The position numbers and the translations under genes were made by a program. A stretch of DNA of 64,000 bases from Alistipes sp. (GTDB lineage: Bacteria; Bacteroidota; Bacteroidia; Bacteroidales; Rikenellaceae): contig JAFZFP010000003.1 of NCBI GenBank assembly GCA_017555905.1, positions 1 through 64,000 of the forward strand. The letters are read 5' to 3'. Below are positions 1 through 6,500 of the stretch, one piece after another; the first letter of the stretch is position 1; each line of letters starts with the position of its first letter. The notes below the pieces were generated by a model that was not told the origin of the DNA, did not search any database, and saw only the letters and a list, made by a program, of their open reading frames with translations.

Positions 1-82
1 GATTAAGAGTTCCCGATTTGGAAGAGAGATTTGGTTTCGCAAGAGCGACATTGATAAGTTTATGGCTAAGCACCAAGAATAG
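1..82 (+). CDS. C-terminal end of a helix-turn-helix (excisionase-like) protein, 5' truncated by window edge
   Basis: Reading from base 2, 26 codons run to a TAG at 80-82. The end of the protein reads SSRFGREIWFRKSDIDKF followed by MAKHQE, which fits the wing and last helix of MerR/excisionase-like HTH_17 proteins common on Bacteroidota mobile elements. The start lies outside the window. It sits just before paired 12-bp repeats, a terminator and an att site, so it is probably the last gene of another integrated element rather than a chromosomal gene. Family assignment is from the short C-terminal pattern only. Confidence 0.6.
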   Translation, partial: IKSSRFGREIWFRKSDIDKFMAKHQE

Positions 83-176
83 GATTGTATTATAGGCGAA
101 TTGTCCTTATCTTTGCTGACGATACGATTTTATTAACCTTAGGAGTATCAGGACTTGTGATAATCAAGAGTGAAAG

Positions 177-200
177 GGGCGTAAAAAAGGGCGTAAAAAA
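177..200 (+). repeat. Two tandem 12-bp repeats, likely integrase arm sites of a neighbouring element
   Basis: GGGCGTAAAAAA occurs at 177-188 and again at 189-200. The spacing to the att repeat (about 40 bp) and the following terminator copy the layout at the right end of the main element, where a different 12-mer is paired. This suggests arm-type binding sites for another integrase; no gene for that integrase is in the window. Confidence 0.45.
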
Positions 201-204
201 CAAG

Positions 205-239
205 AAAACCCTCTACAAATGCTTGTAGAGAGGTTTTTT
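205..239. terminator. Hairpin terminator next to the left att site
   Basis: CTCTACAA (211-218) pairs with TTGTAGAG (223-230), extended by AAAACC (205-210) with GGTTTT (232-237), and a T run follows on the plus strand. It lies directly against the 13-bp att repeat at 240. Bases 83-176, between the HTH gene and the repeats, show nothing else I can name. Confidence 0.6.
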
Positions 240-252
240 GAGGTCTGAAGCG
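240..252 (+). repeat. attL: 13-bp direct repeat
   Basis: GAGGTCTGAAGCG is identical to 10464-10476 at the tRNA-Cys 3' end. It marks the left crossover region of the element. Confidence 0.85.
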
Positions 253-368
253 ATGAATGATGCATTTTTTATATATGGTTGATAATGAATCAATTGCACT
301 GTGCTTCAATGAGTTATGTTCCAAATAACAGTCTCATTTGCTCTCATAAACTACATAATGACTCCTTA

Positions 369-391
369 TTTGTTAGCAAATTGTAAGCAAG
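369..391 (+). repeat. Imperfect tandem repeats, likely integrase arm sites (left end)
   Basis: TTTGTTAGCAAA (369-380) is followed by TTGTAAGCAAG (381-391). The same 12-mer is present as a perfect tandem pair at 10397-10420. Copies near both ends and in the same orientation suggest arm-type binding sites for the integrase encoded at 459-1895. The flanking stretches CTCATTTGCT at 333-342 and 10371-10380 are also shared. Apart from these sites and the terminator at 422-449, bases 253-458 hold no gene. Confidence 0.55.
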
Positions 392-421
392 AAATTTGTT
401 GTTATAAGTGTGCTAATAACA

Positions 422-449
422 AAACCCTACACATATGAATGTAGGGTTT
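422..449 (-). terminator. Terminator of the integrase gene
   Basis: AAACCCTACA (422-431) and TGTAGGGTTT (440-449) form a 10-bp stem with an 8-nt loop. Read on the minus strand it follows the integrase stop codon and ends in a T-rich tract. Confidence 0.65.
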
Positions 450-458
450 ATTGGCAAT

Positions 459-1895
459 CTAAAACAATGATATTGAGTCTATTTCACCATAGTGCTTCTC
501 CCAAGTTTCAATGACTCTTTGTGCAAAATCTTCATTTGTTGCTTTGATATACTTCCTAAATGAACTTTCAGTTGTATGACCACTAACTGACATTATTAAG
601 GATATAGGCAAACTTTGTTCTCCTTTTTTCATATACTCATTAGTGCAGAAACTTCTTCTACCACAATGGGAAGTTATGTGCATAAATTTGGGCATTCTAT
701 GGATTACTTTTTTACCTCCAATGGTCATTTTTTGCTCAAAACAACTATCAATGCCTCCAAGCATACATACAATCTTGATATAGTTATTAAATTCTTGGTC
801 ACTAAATTTAAACTCTAAATCATAATTGTGTCTTTGAAAAATTTGGTGGATGATGGAGTGAATAGGCAAAATTATCTTCTTCCTTGTTTTCTCTTGATGG
901 AAAGATATTGTCTTGCTACTCTTTGTTGGTCTAATCTTTTTTAAGTCAGAAATTCTTTGACCAGACCTGCACAACACAAGCAATGCATCTCTATATAGTG
1001 GGAGTTTCTCCAACTTTAACCTATCTATTTTGGTGTTTAGATAACTTTCAATATTCATATCAGGATACTTTTCTTTATACTCCATTAGTTTGGTCTTTAT
1101 TCCCTCCTTGTCATATATACTAAAATCCATCTTATAGAGAAAATCTTGCTCTTCCTCAGTAAGGTATGTTGCATCTTTTTCCTCTGTCATTACCTTAAAT
1201 TTGTGATATACCTGTGGCACAACACAACCATCCTCCTCTGCTGCACTAAGCATTGCCTTAAATTCCTTTATGTGACTACCTGCTGTGTTTAGGGCAAAGT
1301 TATATCTCTTATACATAAAGTCTACAAACTCATTGTAGAATGTCATATCTATATCTATAAAAGATATATCCCTCAACCTTTTAGAAGTCAAAAACTCTTT
1401 AAGCAATGACAAGCACTTCTTGTATTTCACAATAGATGAGTCATCAATATACTCATTTGTTTTCCTATCCTTTCTCAAATTTGCCTTCCCAAGAAACTTG
1501 TTGCAATACTCCATTAGATGAGTGGGTTTCTCATCCTTTACTTGTTTCTCTTTTTGTGGTTTATAGTATTGCTCAATAGTCTTCTTCAACCAACCATCCT
1601 TAATCCAACCTTTATGTGTATGCTCATAACAAGTCTTGACATATGATGTTAAATCCATAATTCTTGAATCTATGGATGTTGCATCAATATTAACCTTGGG
1701 AGGGCACATTTTTTTGGATGTGTTGTGACACCCTTTGTTATTATCCCAATATTCTACATATGCCTGTTCTGGGATAACAGCATACTGGGTGATTCTCTTT
1801 GTTGTTGTGCTTGTCTGACAAGTTGCAGTAAGCACCAATGAGATGCTTGCTCTCTCTACTTTCTTTTTGCTTCTTATTATTGCTTTAATCTTCAT
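459..1895 (-). CDS. Tyrosine recombinase (element integrase)
   Basis: 478 residues. It is a site-specific recombinase expected to integrate and excise the element at tRNA-Cys. The C-terminal catalytic domain is complete: R314 (in CRSGQRISDL), K336, H410 and R413 (SHCGRR), H440 (SGH) and the nucleophile Y449 (RKYI). Residues about 120-240 match the SAM-like core-binding domain in position and helical character, preceded by an N-terminal segment that probably binds arm sites, as usual in Bacteroidota integrases. The gene lies about 200 bp from attL and reads towards it, a standard arrangement. It contains no CpG, so all arginines are AGA or AGG. It could also act on the inverted repeats upstream of the defence operon, which share the TGTGCTAA core with sequences near both element ends; this is inference. 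Confidence 0.93.
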   Translation of the reverse strand: MKIKAIIRSKKKVERASISLVLTATCQTSTTTKRITQYAVIPEQAYVEYWDNNKGCHNTSKKMCPPKVNIDATSIDSRIMDLTSYVKTCYEHTHKGWIKDGWLKKTIEQYYKPQKEKQVKDEKPTHLMEYCNKFLGKANLRKDRKTNEYIDDSSIVKYKKCLSLLKEFLTSKRLRDISFIDIDMTFYNEFVDFMYKRYNFALNTAGSHIKEFKAMLSAAEEDGCVVPQVYHKFKVMTEEKDATYLTEEEQDFLYKMDFSIYDKEGIKTKLMEYKEKYPDMNIESYLNTKIDRLKLEKLPLYRDALLVLCRSGQRISDLKKIRPTKSSKTISFHQEKTRKKIILPIHSIIHQIFQRHNYDLEFKFSDQEFNNYIKIVCMLGGIDSCFEQKMTIGGKKVIHRMPKFMHITSHCGRRSFCTNEYMKKGEQSLPISLIMSVSGHTTESSFRKYIKATNEDFAQRVIETWEKHYGEIDSISLF

Positions 1896-2004
1896 TTTAT
1901 TTGATTTTAATTAACTACTAATTACAAAAAAGTCTTTATTATTTATATTACTATAATTGAAAATTATTTTTTTTGGAACACACTATTTTTTATTTTTTTT
2001 GCCT

Positions 2005-3546
2005 TTAAGCAATGTGCTTTGTTGATTCCCATCTATTTATATAATTAAAGACCTCTTGTTTTATATCAAAATCCACCATACTCTTCTCATTACTTGGTAG
2101 ATATATTGCATCATTCACTCTAAATGGGTGTAGACCAGCAGACCTCAACCTATCACAGATGGGATTGATTATCTCACTTTCCACCATATTGGCAACACTC
2201 TTTATGGATGTGCCATTTATTGTTTTGTGCCAATCTAACAAAGCATTGTATATGTTTGGAAAACTATTCTTAAAGAAATTACATATTATAACCCTATTTC
2301 CCCTATTATTTTCTTTGGCAGCATAGATGAATGACTTTTCATTTTTAATGCTTAAAAATGGTTGAAATGTGGGTTTAATGAGGGTTCTTGTAGTGCCACC
2401 ATACTTGGCAACTTCACCATACAAATCACCATATTGAGTAAGTTTTTTCCACTCATACATCTCCTCAAAAGGGATAGAAATACCCACCTTTTCAAATATC
2501 TTTGGTAATATTGCAAAATGGGCACAAGATATATCCATTGCTTCCTTTAAATAGTTGCCATTGTAGTACACATACTCTCTCAATGGTCTTCTCATATTGG
2601 TATAGGCACTATATAGTTTGCCATCATAATGATACTTGGGGATATCAGCAAGTCTAATAATGTGTTTGAGGTCTTTGATGCAGTAGCACCTATCAAATAT
2701 CCCTATGTCAACTTTCACATCTTTGTAGTAGTCGAATTTTGAGCAGTGCTCTTGCTCAATATTCACATTATCAGCACATTTATTAAGATTGTTCCCAATA
2801 TATTGTTCATTTATTTCTTTACTCTTTATTACTTTTAATAATCCATAAACAATATGTTCTATTTCTTTATAATCATACTTATACCTATTAGAAATATATT
2901 CTATGTTAGTTGAGATTGTTTTTGGATTTTTGATTTTGCCATTCTTAATCTTGGTAACTAATTCACATATCCTTGTTGTAGTGGCAATATCTATATAGGA
3001 CTTATTCATTATTGATTCTTTCTTTGAATCCAGACTTTCTAATTCTATACAAGCATATTTCTTCTTTATGCTAATCCACATATCCTCATCAAAGTTTAAT
3101 ATCACAGGTGTTGATTGTTGGTTGTCAAATAAGCATCCTATTATACCTATTCTATACTGAGTAGTGTTTTTTGTGAGAAATGCATTACCATCCTTATTGG
3201 TGGTCTTTTGCAATGGCATATGCTTAATATCAATATAACCAACTTCTTTTAGTTTTTCAAGATATTCTTTGTAGTGTCTTTTGCTTACTACACCTTTGAA
3301 AAGTGTAGACTCAATGGGAGTCCATCCATTGTTTATTTTGCCAACTACTCCACTTTGGACAATAAGTGCATATGTTCTCAATATTCCATCTACTCTTCTT
3401 TTATCCTTGTAGTTCTGCTTGCCTAATGCTTCAACAGCATTATATACATAGTCATTTAGATATACTACAACTTGATACTTGTCTTTTTGTTTTTTGAATA
3501 TGATTTCACCCTTCATAACACATAACTTTTTATAATTATATGTCAT
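2005..3546 (-). CDS. Replication-type protein with divergent family A polymerase-like palm motifs (hypothesis)
   Basis: 513 residues, no family recognised at a glance. The N-terminal half contains a possible winged helix (about residues 75-110). The C-terminal half shows an ordered set of motifs resembling family A DNA polymerases and single-subunit RNA polymerases: a pre-motif stretch DGKLYSAYTNM with arginines (308-323), motif A-like MDISCAH (337-343, D338), motif B-like R387-x3-K391, and motif C-like RVNDAIYLP (476-484, D479). In T7 RNA polymerase the corresponding motifs are DGSC, R-x3-K and HDS. The usual histidine before the motif C aspartate is asparagine here. If real, this would be a replicase or primase of the element. 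The neighbour upstream is a serine recombinase on the same strand (29-nt gap). A later start at residue 11 (3516) is possible. Confidence 0.5.
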   Translation of the reverse strand: MTYNYKKLCVMKGEIIFKKQKDKYQVVVYLNDYVYNAVEALGKQNYKDKRRVDGILRTYALIVQSGVVGKINNGWTPIESTLFKGVVSKRHYKEYLEKLKEVGYIDIKHMPLQKTTNKDGNAFLTKNTTQYRIGIIGCLFDNQQSTPVILNFDEDMWISIKKKYACIELESLDSKKESIMNKSYIDIATTTRICELVTKIKNGKIKNPKTISTNIEYISNRYKYDYKEIEHIVYGLLKVIKSKEINEQYIGNNLNKCADNVNIEQEHCSKFDYYKDVKVDIGIFDRCYCIKDLKHIIRLADIPKYHYDGKLYSAYTNMRRPLREYVYYNGNYLKEAMDISCAHFAILPKIFEKVGISIPFEEMYEWKKLTQYGDLYGEVAKYGGTTRTLIKPTFQPFLSIKNEKSFIYAAKENNRGNRVIICNFFKNSFPNIYNALLDWHKTINGTSIKSVANMVESEIINPICDRLRSAGLHPFRVNDAIYLPSNEKSMVDFDIKQEVFNYINRWESTKHIA

Positions 3547-3575
3547 AAAGGGTGAATTATTTTTATTTTTTTCAA

Positions 3576-4208
3576 CTAATGGTGGACAAACTTATATAAC
3601 TTCCTTATAGTCATTATACTTGTGCCAGTTATGGCATTTATCTGTCTTAGAGATAATCCTTGTCTTAACAGAGATATATCCTTTTTGTATTGCTCTTTCA
3701 TCTTGTCATCAGACTTCCTATATGTAGCAGGTCTACCCATCTTTATGCCCTCTCTTCTACACTTCTCTATATATTGTGTTCTGCCACTTGACATTCTCTC
3801 CTTTATAGAAAGTCTTTCCATACTACCTATTTCCAATAGTATAGTGCAGATTAGTGAGGCAACAGGGTTTATTTTGCCATCAACTATTGTTTCAAGGTTG
3901 TAGTTTTTGATATAAAGGCATATACCTTTCTCATTTAGTTTCTCAATAACTTTCAATGCCTCCAATGTGTTTCTGCCAAGTCTTGATATTTCCAATACAC
4001 AAACCTTATCTATTTGGTGTTGCTCAATGTAGGCAAGCATATCTATTATCTCTTGCCTATCTTCATTCTTACTATTGCCACTGATTATGCCTGTAAAGAC
4101 TCTATTTATATGCCAGTTCCTCTCAATCGCCATATCAGTTAATTCACGAATCTGCCTGTCATAATCCTGCTGATTTGTGCTAACTCTTGCTAATAAAACT
4201 ACTTCCAT
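3576..4208 (-). CDS. Serine recombinase (resolvase/invertase family)
   Basis: 210 residues, the usual length for small resolvase/invertases. The N-terminal catalytic domain has ARVST with nucleophile S10 and R8, and the SRLGRN motif with R76 and R79. A long helix (MERLSIKERMSSGR region, about 130-145) and the GRPATYRK linker lead to a C-terminal helix-turn-helix (about 178-207, GLSLRQINAITG). Such enzymes cut and rejoin two short sites to invert or resolve DNA. A possible substrate is the 21-bp inverted repeat at 6222-6242/6378-6398 upstream of the defence operon. Three of the five CpGs of the whole element fall in or just upstream of this gene (4128, 4147, 4235), perhaps a sign of more recent acquisition. 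Confidence 0.92.
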   Translation of the reverse strand: MEVVLLARVSTNQQDYDRQIRELTDMAIERNWHINRVFTGIISGNSKNEDRQEIIDMLAYIEQHQIDKVCVLEISRLGRNTLEALKVIEKLNEKGICLYIKNYNLETIVDGKINPVASLICTILLEIGSMERLSIKERMSSGRTQYIEKCRREGIKMGRPATYRKSDDKMKEQYKKDISLLRQGLSLRQINAITGTSIMTIRKLYKFVHH

Positions 4209-4403
4209 ATTATTTGTATTTTTTTTGTAACTTGCGGATTATGAGGCTAATATAGTGAATAAATTTGAGACACACCAGCAAGTTGTGCTATTTTTTTTAC
4301 AAAATAGTGTGTTGGCAAAAATAATTTTAAAATAACACCATATAATTATAAAGAGCATTTTTCAAAAGGGATAATATAAGTTGAATTTTAAAAGATATGT
4401 TAT

Positions 4404-4700
4404 ATGAAGAAGTTAGAGAAGATGTTAAAGAAGTATGGCAAGGATGCCAAAGTAGAAATGACCATTGAGGATTTGTATGAATTTGCAAATTACATCATTA
4501 AGGAGGTTAGTGATAATGGTAGTGAGAAGTCAAACTTACTTTCCATTAAAGAGGTGTGTAAGAAACTTAATAAGAAAGAAAGCACAATATATAGGTGGCA
4601 AAAATTAGGGTTGATAACCCCCACATATATAGGTGGGCATACATACTATAAGGAGGAGGAAATTATGCAATACACAAATGGATATAAATTGGTTGGTTAA
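4404..4700 (+). CDS. Helix-turn-helix protein, excisionase/MerR-like (HTH_17)
   Basis: 98 residues. Residues 46-90 (LLSIKEVCKKLN, then STIYRWQKLGLI and a wing with YYKEEEI) match the HTH_17 DNA-binding domain found in excisionases and small regulators of Bacteroidota mobile elements. A charged N-terminal helix precedes it. The gene is transcribed away from the serine recombinase; the roughly 195-bp gap between the two must hold both promoters. Likely roles are recombination directionality factor for the integrase or repressor of the element. The 23-nt distance to the next gene suggests co-transcription. Confidence 0.75.
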   Translation: MKKLEKMLKKYGKDAKVEMTIEDLYEFANYIIKEVSDNGSEKSNLLSIKEVCKKLNKKESTIYRWQKLGLITPTYIGGHTYYKEEEIMQYTNGYKLVG

Positions 4701-4721
4701 CAAAAAAATAATTATACTGTT

Positions 4722-4985
4722 ATGATTGAATATATAGAGAATTTGAACAAGACCTACAAAAGTGGGCAATTCTCATTGGATGAGGATGGGAGTATAGTAG
4801 TAAGTGTAGTAAAGATTAGAAGTTATGAAGCAATGTTGACTGAAAAACAATGTGATTGGATTAGAACATTCTGTTCAAGGGTGAGTAACAACTGTATGAG
4901 GCATATGAGCAAACATTTAGCAAGTGCTGTCATTAATTTCCACCTAACATTCCCTGATGTTAAGATTTATTTAAGGTGGGCATAA
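4722..4985 (+). CDS. Unrecognised small protein of the element
   Basis: 87 residues, function unknown. It has no signal peptide or membrane segment. The sequence is mixed alpha/beta in character with a basic, His-containing middle (VSNNCMRHMSKHLASAVINFH) and one Trp-rich end (YLRWA). It follows the HTH gene closely and shares its CpG-free AT-rich composition, so it is probably a real element gene in the same transcript. Confidence 0.5.
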   Translation: MIEYIENLNKTYKSGQFSLDEDGSIVVSVVKIRSYEAMLTEKQCDWIRTFCSRVSNNCMRHMSKHLASAVINFHLTFPDVKIYLRWA

Positions 4986-5289
4986 CACTAATCAAGTCTA
5001 CCACCCTCTTTTTATTACACACATTTTGGAGGGTGGTGAAACCCTCCAAAGCATAAAACAACACACCTAGCAGGAAAAGGTCTTATGTAAATATTTGGTT
5101 ATCAGCAATGTTTGCAAATTTAACTTCTTGTATTGTTGCTTTAATTGGGTGAATCTTTGTGCCAAATTGCTGTAAATCTGGTTGTTTTTTGAGGGTTTCT
5201 TTAAGTTTTTAAGGATTTTTTGAGAAAAAACTACCCAAAAAATCAAAGAAAATCACACCAATATCTCACTGATAAATAAAATAAAAAGA
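4986..5289 (+). other. 304-bp gap with two overlapping, mutually exclusive hairpins
   Basis: ACCACCCTC (5000-5008) can pair with GAGGGTGGT (5029-5037). The same central stretch can instead pair as GGAGGGT (5028-5034) with ACCCTCC (5041-5047). Only one fold can form at a time, as in attenuators, or this may simply be a terminator of the upstream genes. The rest (5050-5289) is AT-rich with T and A runs and shows no open frame or clear promoter. Confidence 0.4.
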
Positions 5290-6081
5290 ATGGATATTAT
5301 GGAAGATAATCAAGTGAAAAAGTTGCCTGCATTTGACCATATTAAGGTGTTGCAGGATGGCAATTATGGTTGCACACTATGTGCTGGAAATAAGATTTAC
5401 AATGGAGTATTTACTCCAAATTGGGAGTGTGTGGAGAAGTTGCATTTAGTGGAGGTAGATGCTTATAGTGAGTATGACTACACACTAATAGATAAACTTA
5501 ATTCAATCTATAAGGAAGACATAGTTGATGAGGAATTTGCAAAAATGCTTACCCTAAATTATGAAGAGGATAACAGTGATGATAGTGATTTTCTACCACA
5601 GATGTTGTTCTTATACAAATACCAAAATGCTGATGGAGACATAGCATTAACAATAGACAATACACTAATATCATATAAATTCTTTATCCTAACACTAATT
5701 GAAAACATCTTCAACAAATTATATGAGTGTGGGTGTAATAAAAAGTTCAATAGTTGCAAACTATGTTGGGATAGGGTTGAGGAGACATTTGGTATTAGTC
5801 TAATAAGCAATGACCACCCATTTGCCATTGCCATCAAGAGTATATATAAGGAATATCAAACATTTGATGATATAGCAGTTGAAAAAGTCAAGGAGAAATA
5901 TCCTAATGCAAGTGAATTGGATTGGGATTATGACTTACATTTGTTTGATGAATTAGACATATTGGAGGAGGGGTTAAGAGACAGACTATATGATGGTGCT
6001 TATGACTTATGCCCAAATGTTTATATGTTCTATGTCCAAGACAATTGCAAAGATATATTTGATGGTGGATTCAAAGATTAG
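5290..6081 (+). CDS. Unrecognised strongly acidic protein of the element
   Basis: 263 residues, no recognised family. It is very rich in Asp and Glu (roughly one residue in four or five) with few basic residues, and has clustered cysteines at about residues 148-160 (CGCNKKFNSCKLCW) that could bind metal. There is no signal peptide. A second in-frame Met at residue 4 is an alternative start. Acidic proteins on mobile elements can be DNA mimics or anti-restriction proteins, but nothing here shows that directly. The gene ends about 420 bp before the defence operon and is read towards it. Confidence 0.5.
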   Translation: MDIMEDNQVKKLPAFDHIKVLQDGNYGCTLCAGNKIYNGVFTPNWECVEKLHLVEVDAYSEYDYTLIDKLNSIYKEDIVDEEFAKMLTLNYEEDNSDDSDFLPQMLFLYKYQNADGDIALTIDNTLISYKFFILTLIENIFNKLYECGCNKKFNSCKLCWDRVEETFGISLISNDHPFAIAIKSIYKEYQTFDDIAVEKVKEKYPNASELDWDYDLHLFDELDILEEGLRDRLYDGAYDLCPNVYMFYVQDNCKDIFDGGFKD

Positions 6082-6110
6082 GTCTTCCCTAATATTCATC
6101 ATACTTTAAT

Positions 6111-6142
6111 ACCCCTCTTTTTGCTTTGGCAAGGAGAGGGGT
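6111..6142. other. Hairpin after the acidic-protein gene
   Basis: ACCCCTCT (6111-6118) and AGAGGGGT (6135-6142) form a perfect 8-bp stem with a 16-nt loop that contains the T tract. No T run follows, so it is a weak terminator candidate. Confidence 0.35.
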
Positions 6143-6145
6143 TGT

Positions 6146-6176
6146 TGTGCTAATATGTCTATTGTGCTAATTTAAC
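6146..6176 (+). repeat. Two extra copies of the TGTGCTAAT core
   Basis: TGTGCTAAT is present at 6146-6154, and TGTGCTAATTTAAC at 6163-6176; the latter matches the right arm of the inverted repeat (6378 onward) at 13 of 14 positions and has the same orientation. Together with the two arms this gives four related sites within 260 bp. Confidence 0.5.
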
Positions 6177-6221
6177 ATTGGGAACACTATTATATGTCAC
6201 ATAAAAATGACCTAACATAAG

Positions 6222-6398
6222 ATTTTAAGTTAGATAAGCACAGTGCAAATTACTGTTAAATAGAGAAAATCATATCAAATTTCACTCTATTTACCCTCTT
6301 TTTTGCCCTATATAATCCTTTTTATACATACAAAGGTAAGGATTTTTTCAAGATGGCACTCTCAAAAAACATCTTTTTGTGCTAATCTAACTTAAAAT
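6222..6398. promoter_or_regulatory. Candidate invertible promoter: 21-bp inverted repeats around a 135-bp segment
   Basis: The arm at 6378-6398 begins TGTGCTAATCTAAC; the arm at 6222-6242 is its reverse complement with one mismatch in 21. The enclosed 135 bp (6243-6377) contain TACCTTTG on the minus strand (plus coordinates 6331-6338), a full match to the Bacteroides -7 element TAnnTTTG; the nearest TTTG lies 24 nt upstream, slightly far. I see no such motif on the plus strand. In the present orientation the promoter would fire leftwards, away from the defence operon; inversion would point it at the operon with a leader of about 200 nt. Two site-specific recombinases are encoded on the element. 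The 419-bp gap 6082-6500 contains nothing else that looks coding. Confidence 0.55.
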
Positions 6399-6500
6399 GT
6401 TGAAGTAGCACACTTGCATTCATTGATAAGTTTTGATATAGCATACTCTAAATGTAATGCTTATAATAATCAATGCTTTGTGAAAGAAACTATAACAATT

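Noticed and set aside
2005..3546. Plasmid-type initiator or relaxase
   Set aside because: No HUH or relaxase motif and no Rep_3-like pattern is visible; the polymerase-like motif order fits better, though still tentatively.
4260..4267. TAAATTTG as a promoter for the HTH gene at 4404
   Set aside because: The nearest TTTG is 32 nt upstream, too far for the Bacteroides spacing of 18-21, and the region is so AT-rich that chance matches are expected.
6111..6142. Strong terminator between the acidic-protein gene and the invertible segment
   Set aside because: The stem is perfect but no T run follows on either strand in the right place.
6414..6500. N-terminal extension of the DGQHR-nuclease protein from ATG 6414
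   Set aside because: The 29 extra residues look like untranslated leader, and the region lies directly after the inverted repeat; ATG 6501 gives a natural start.
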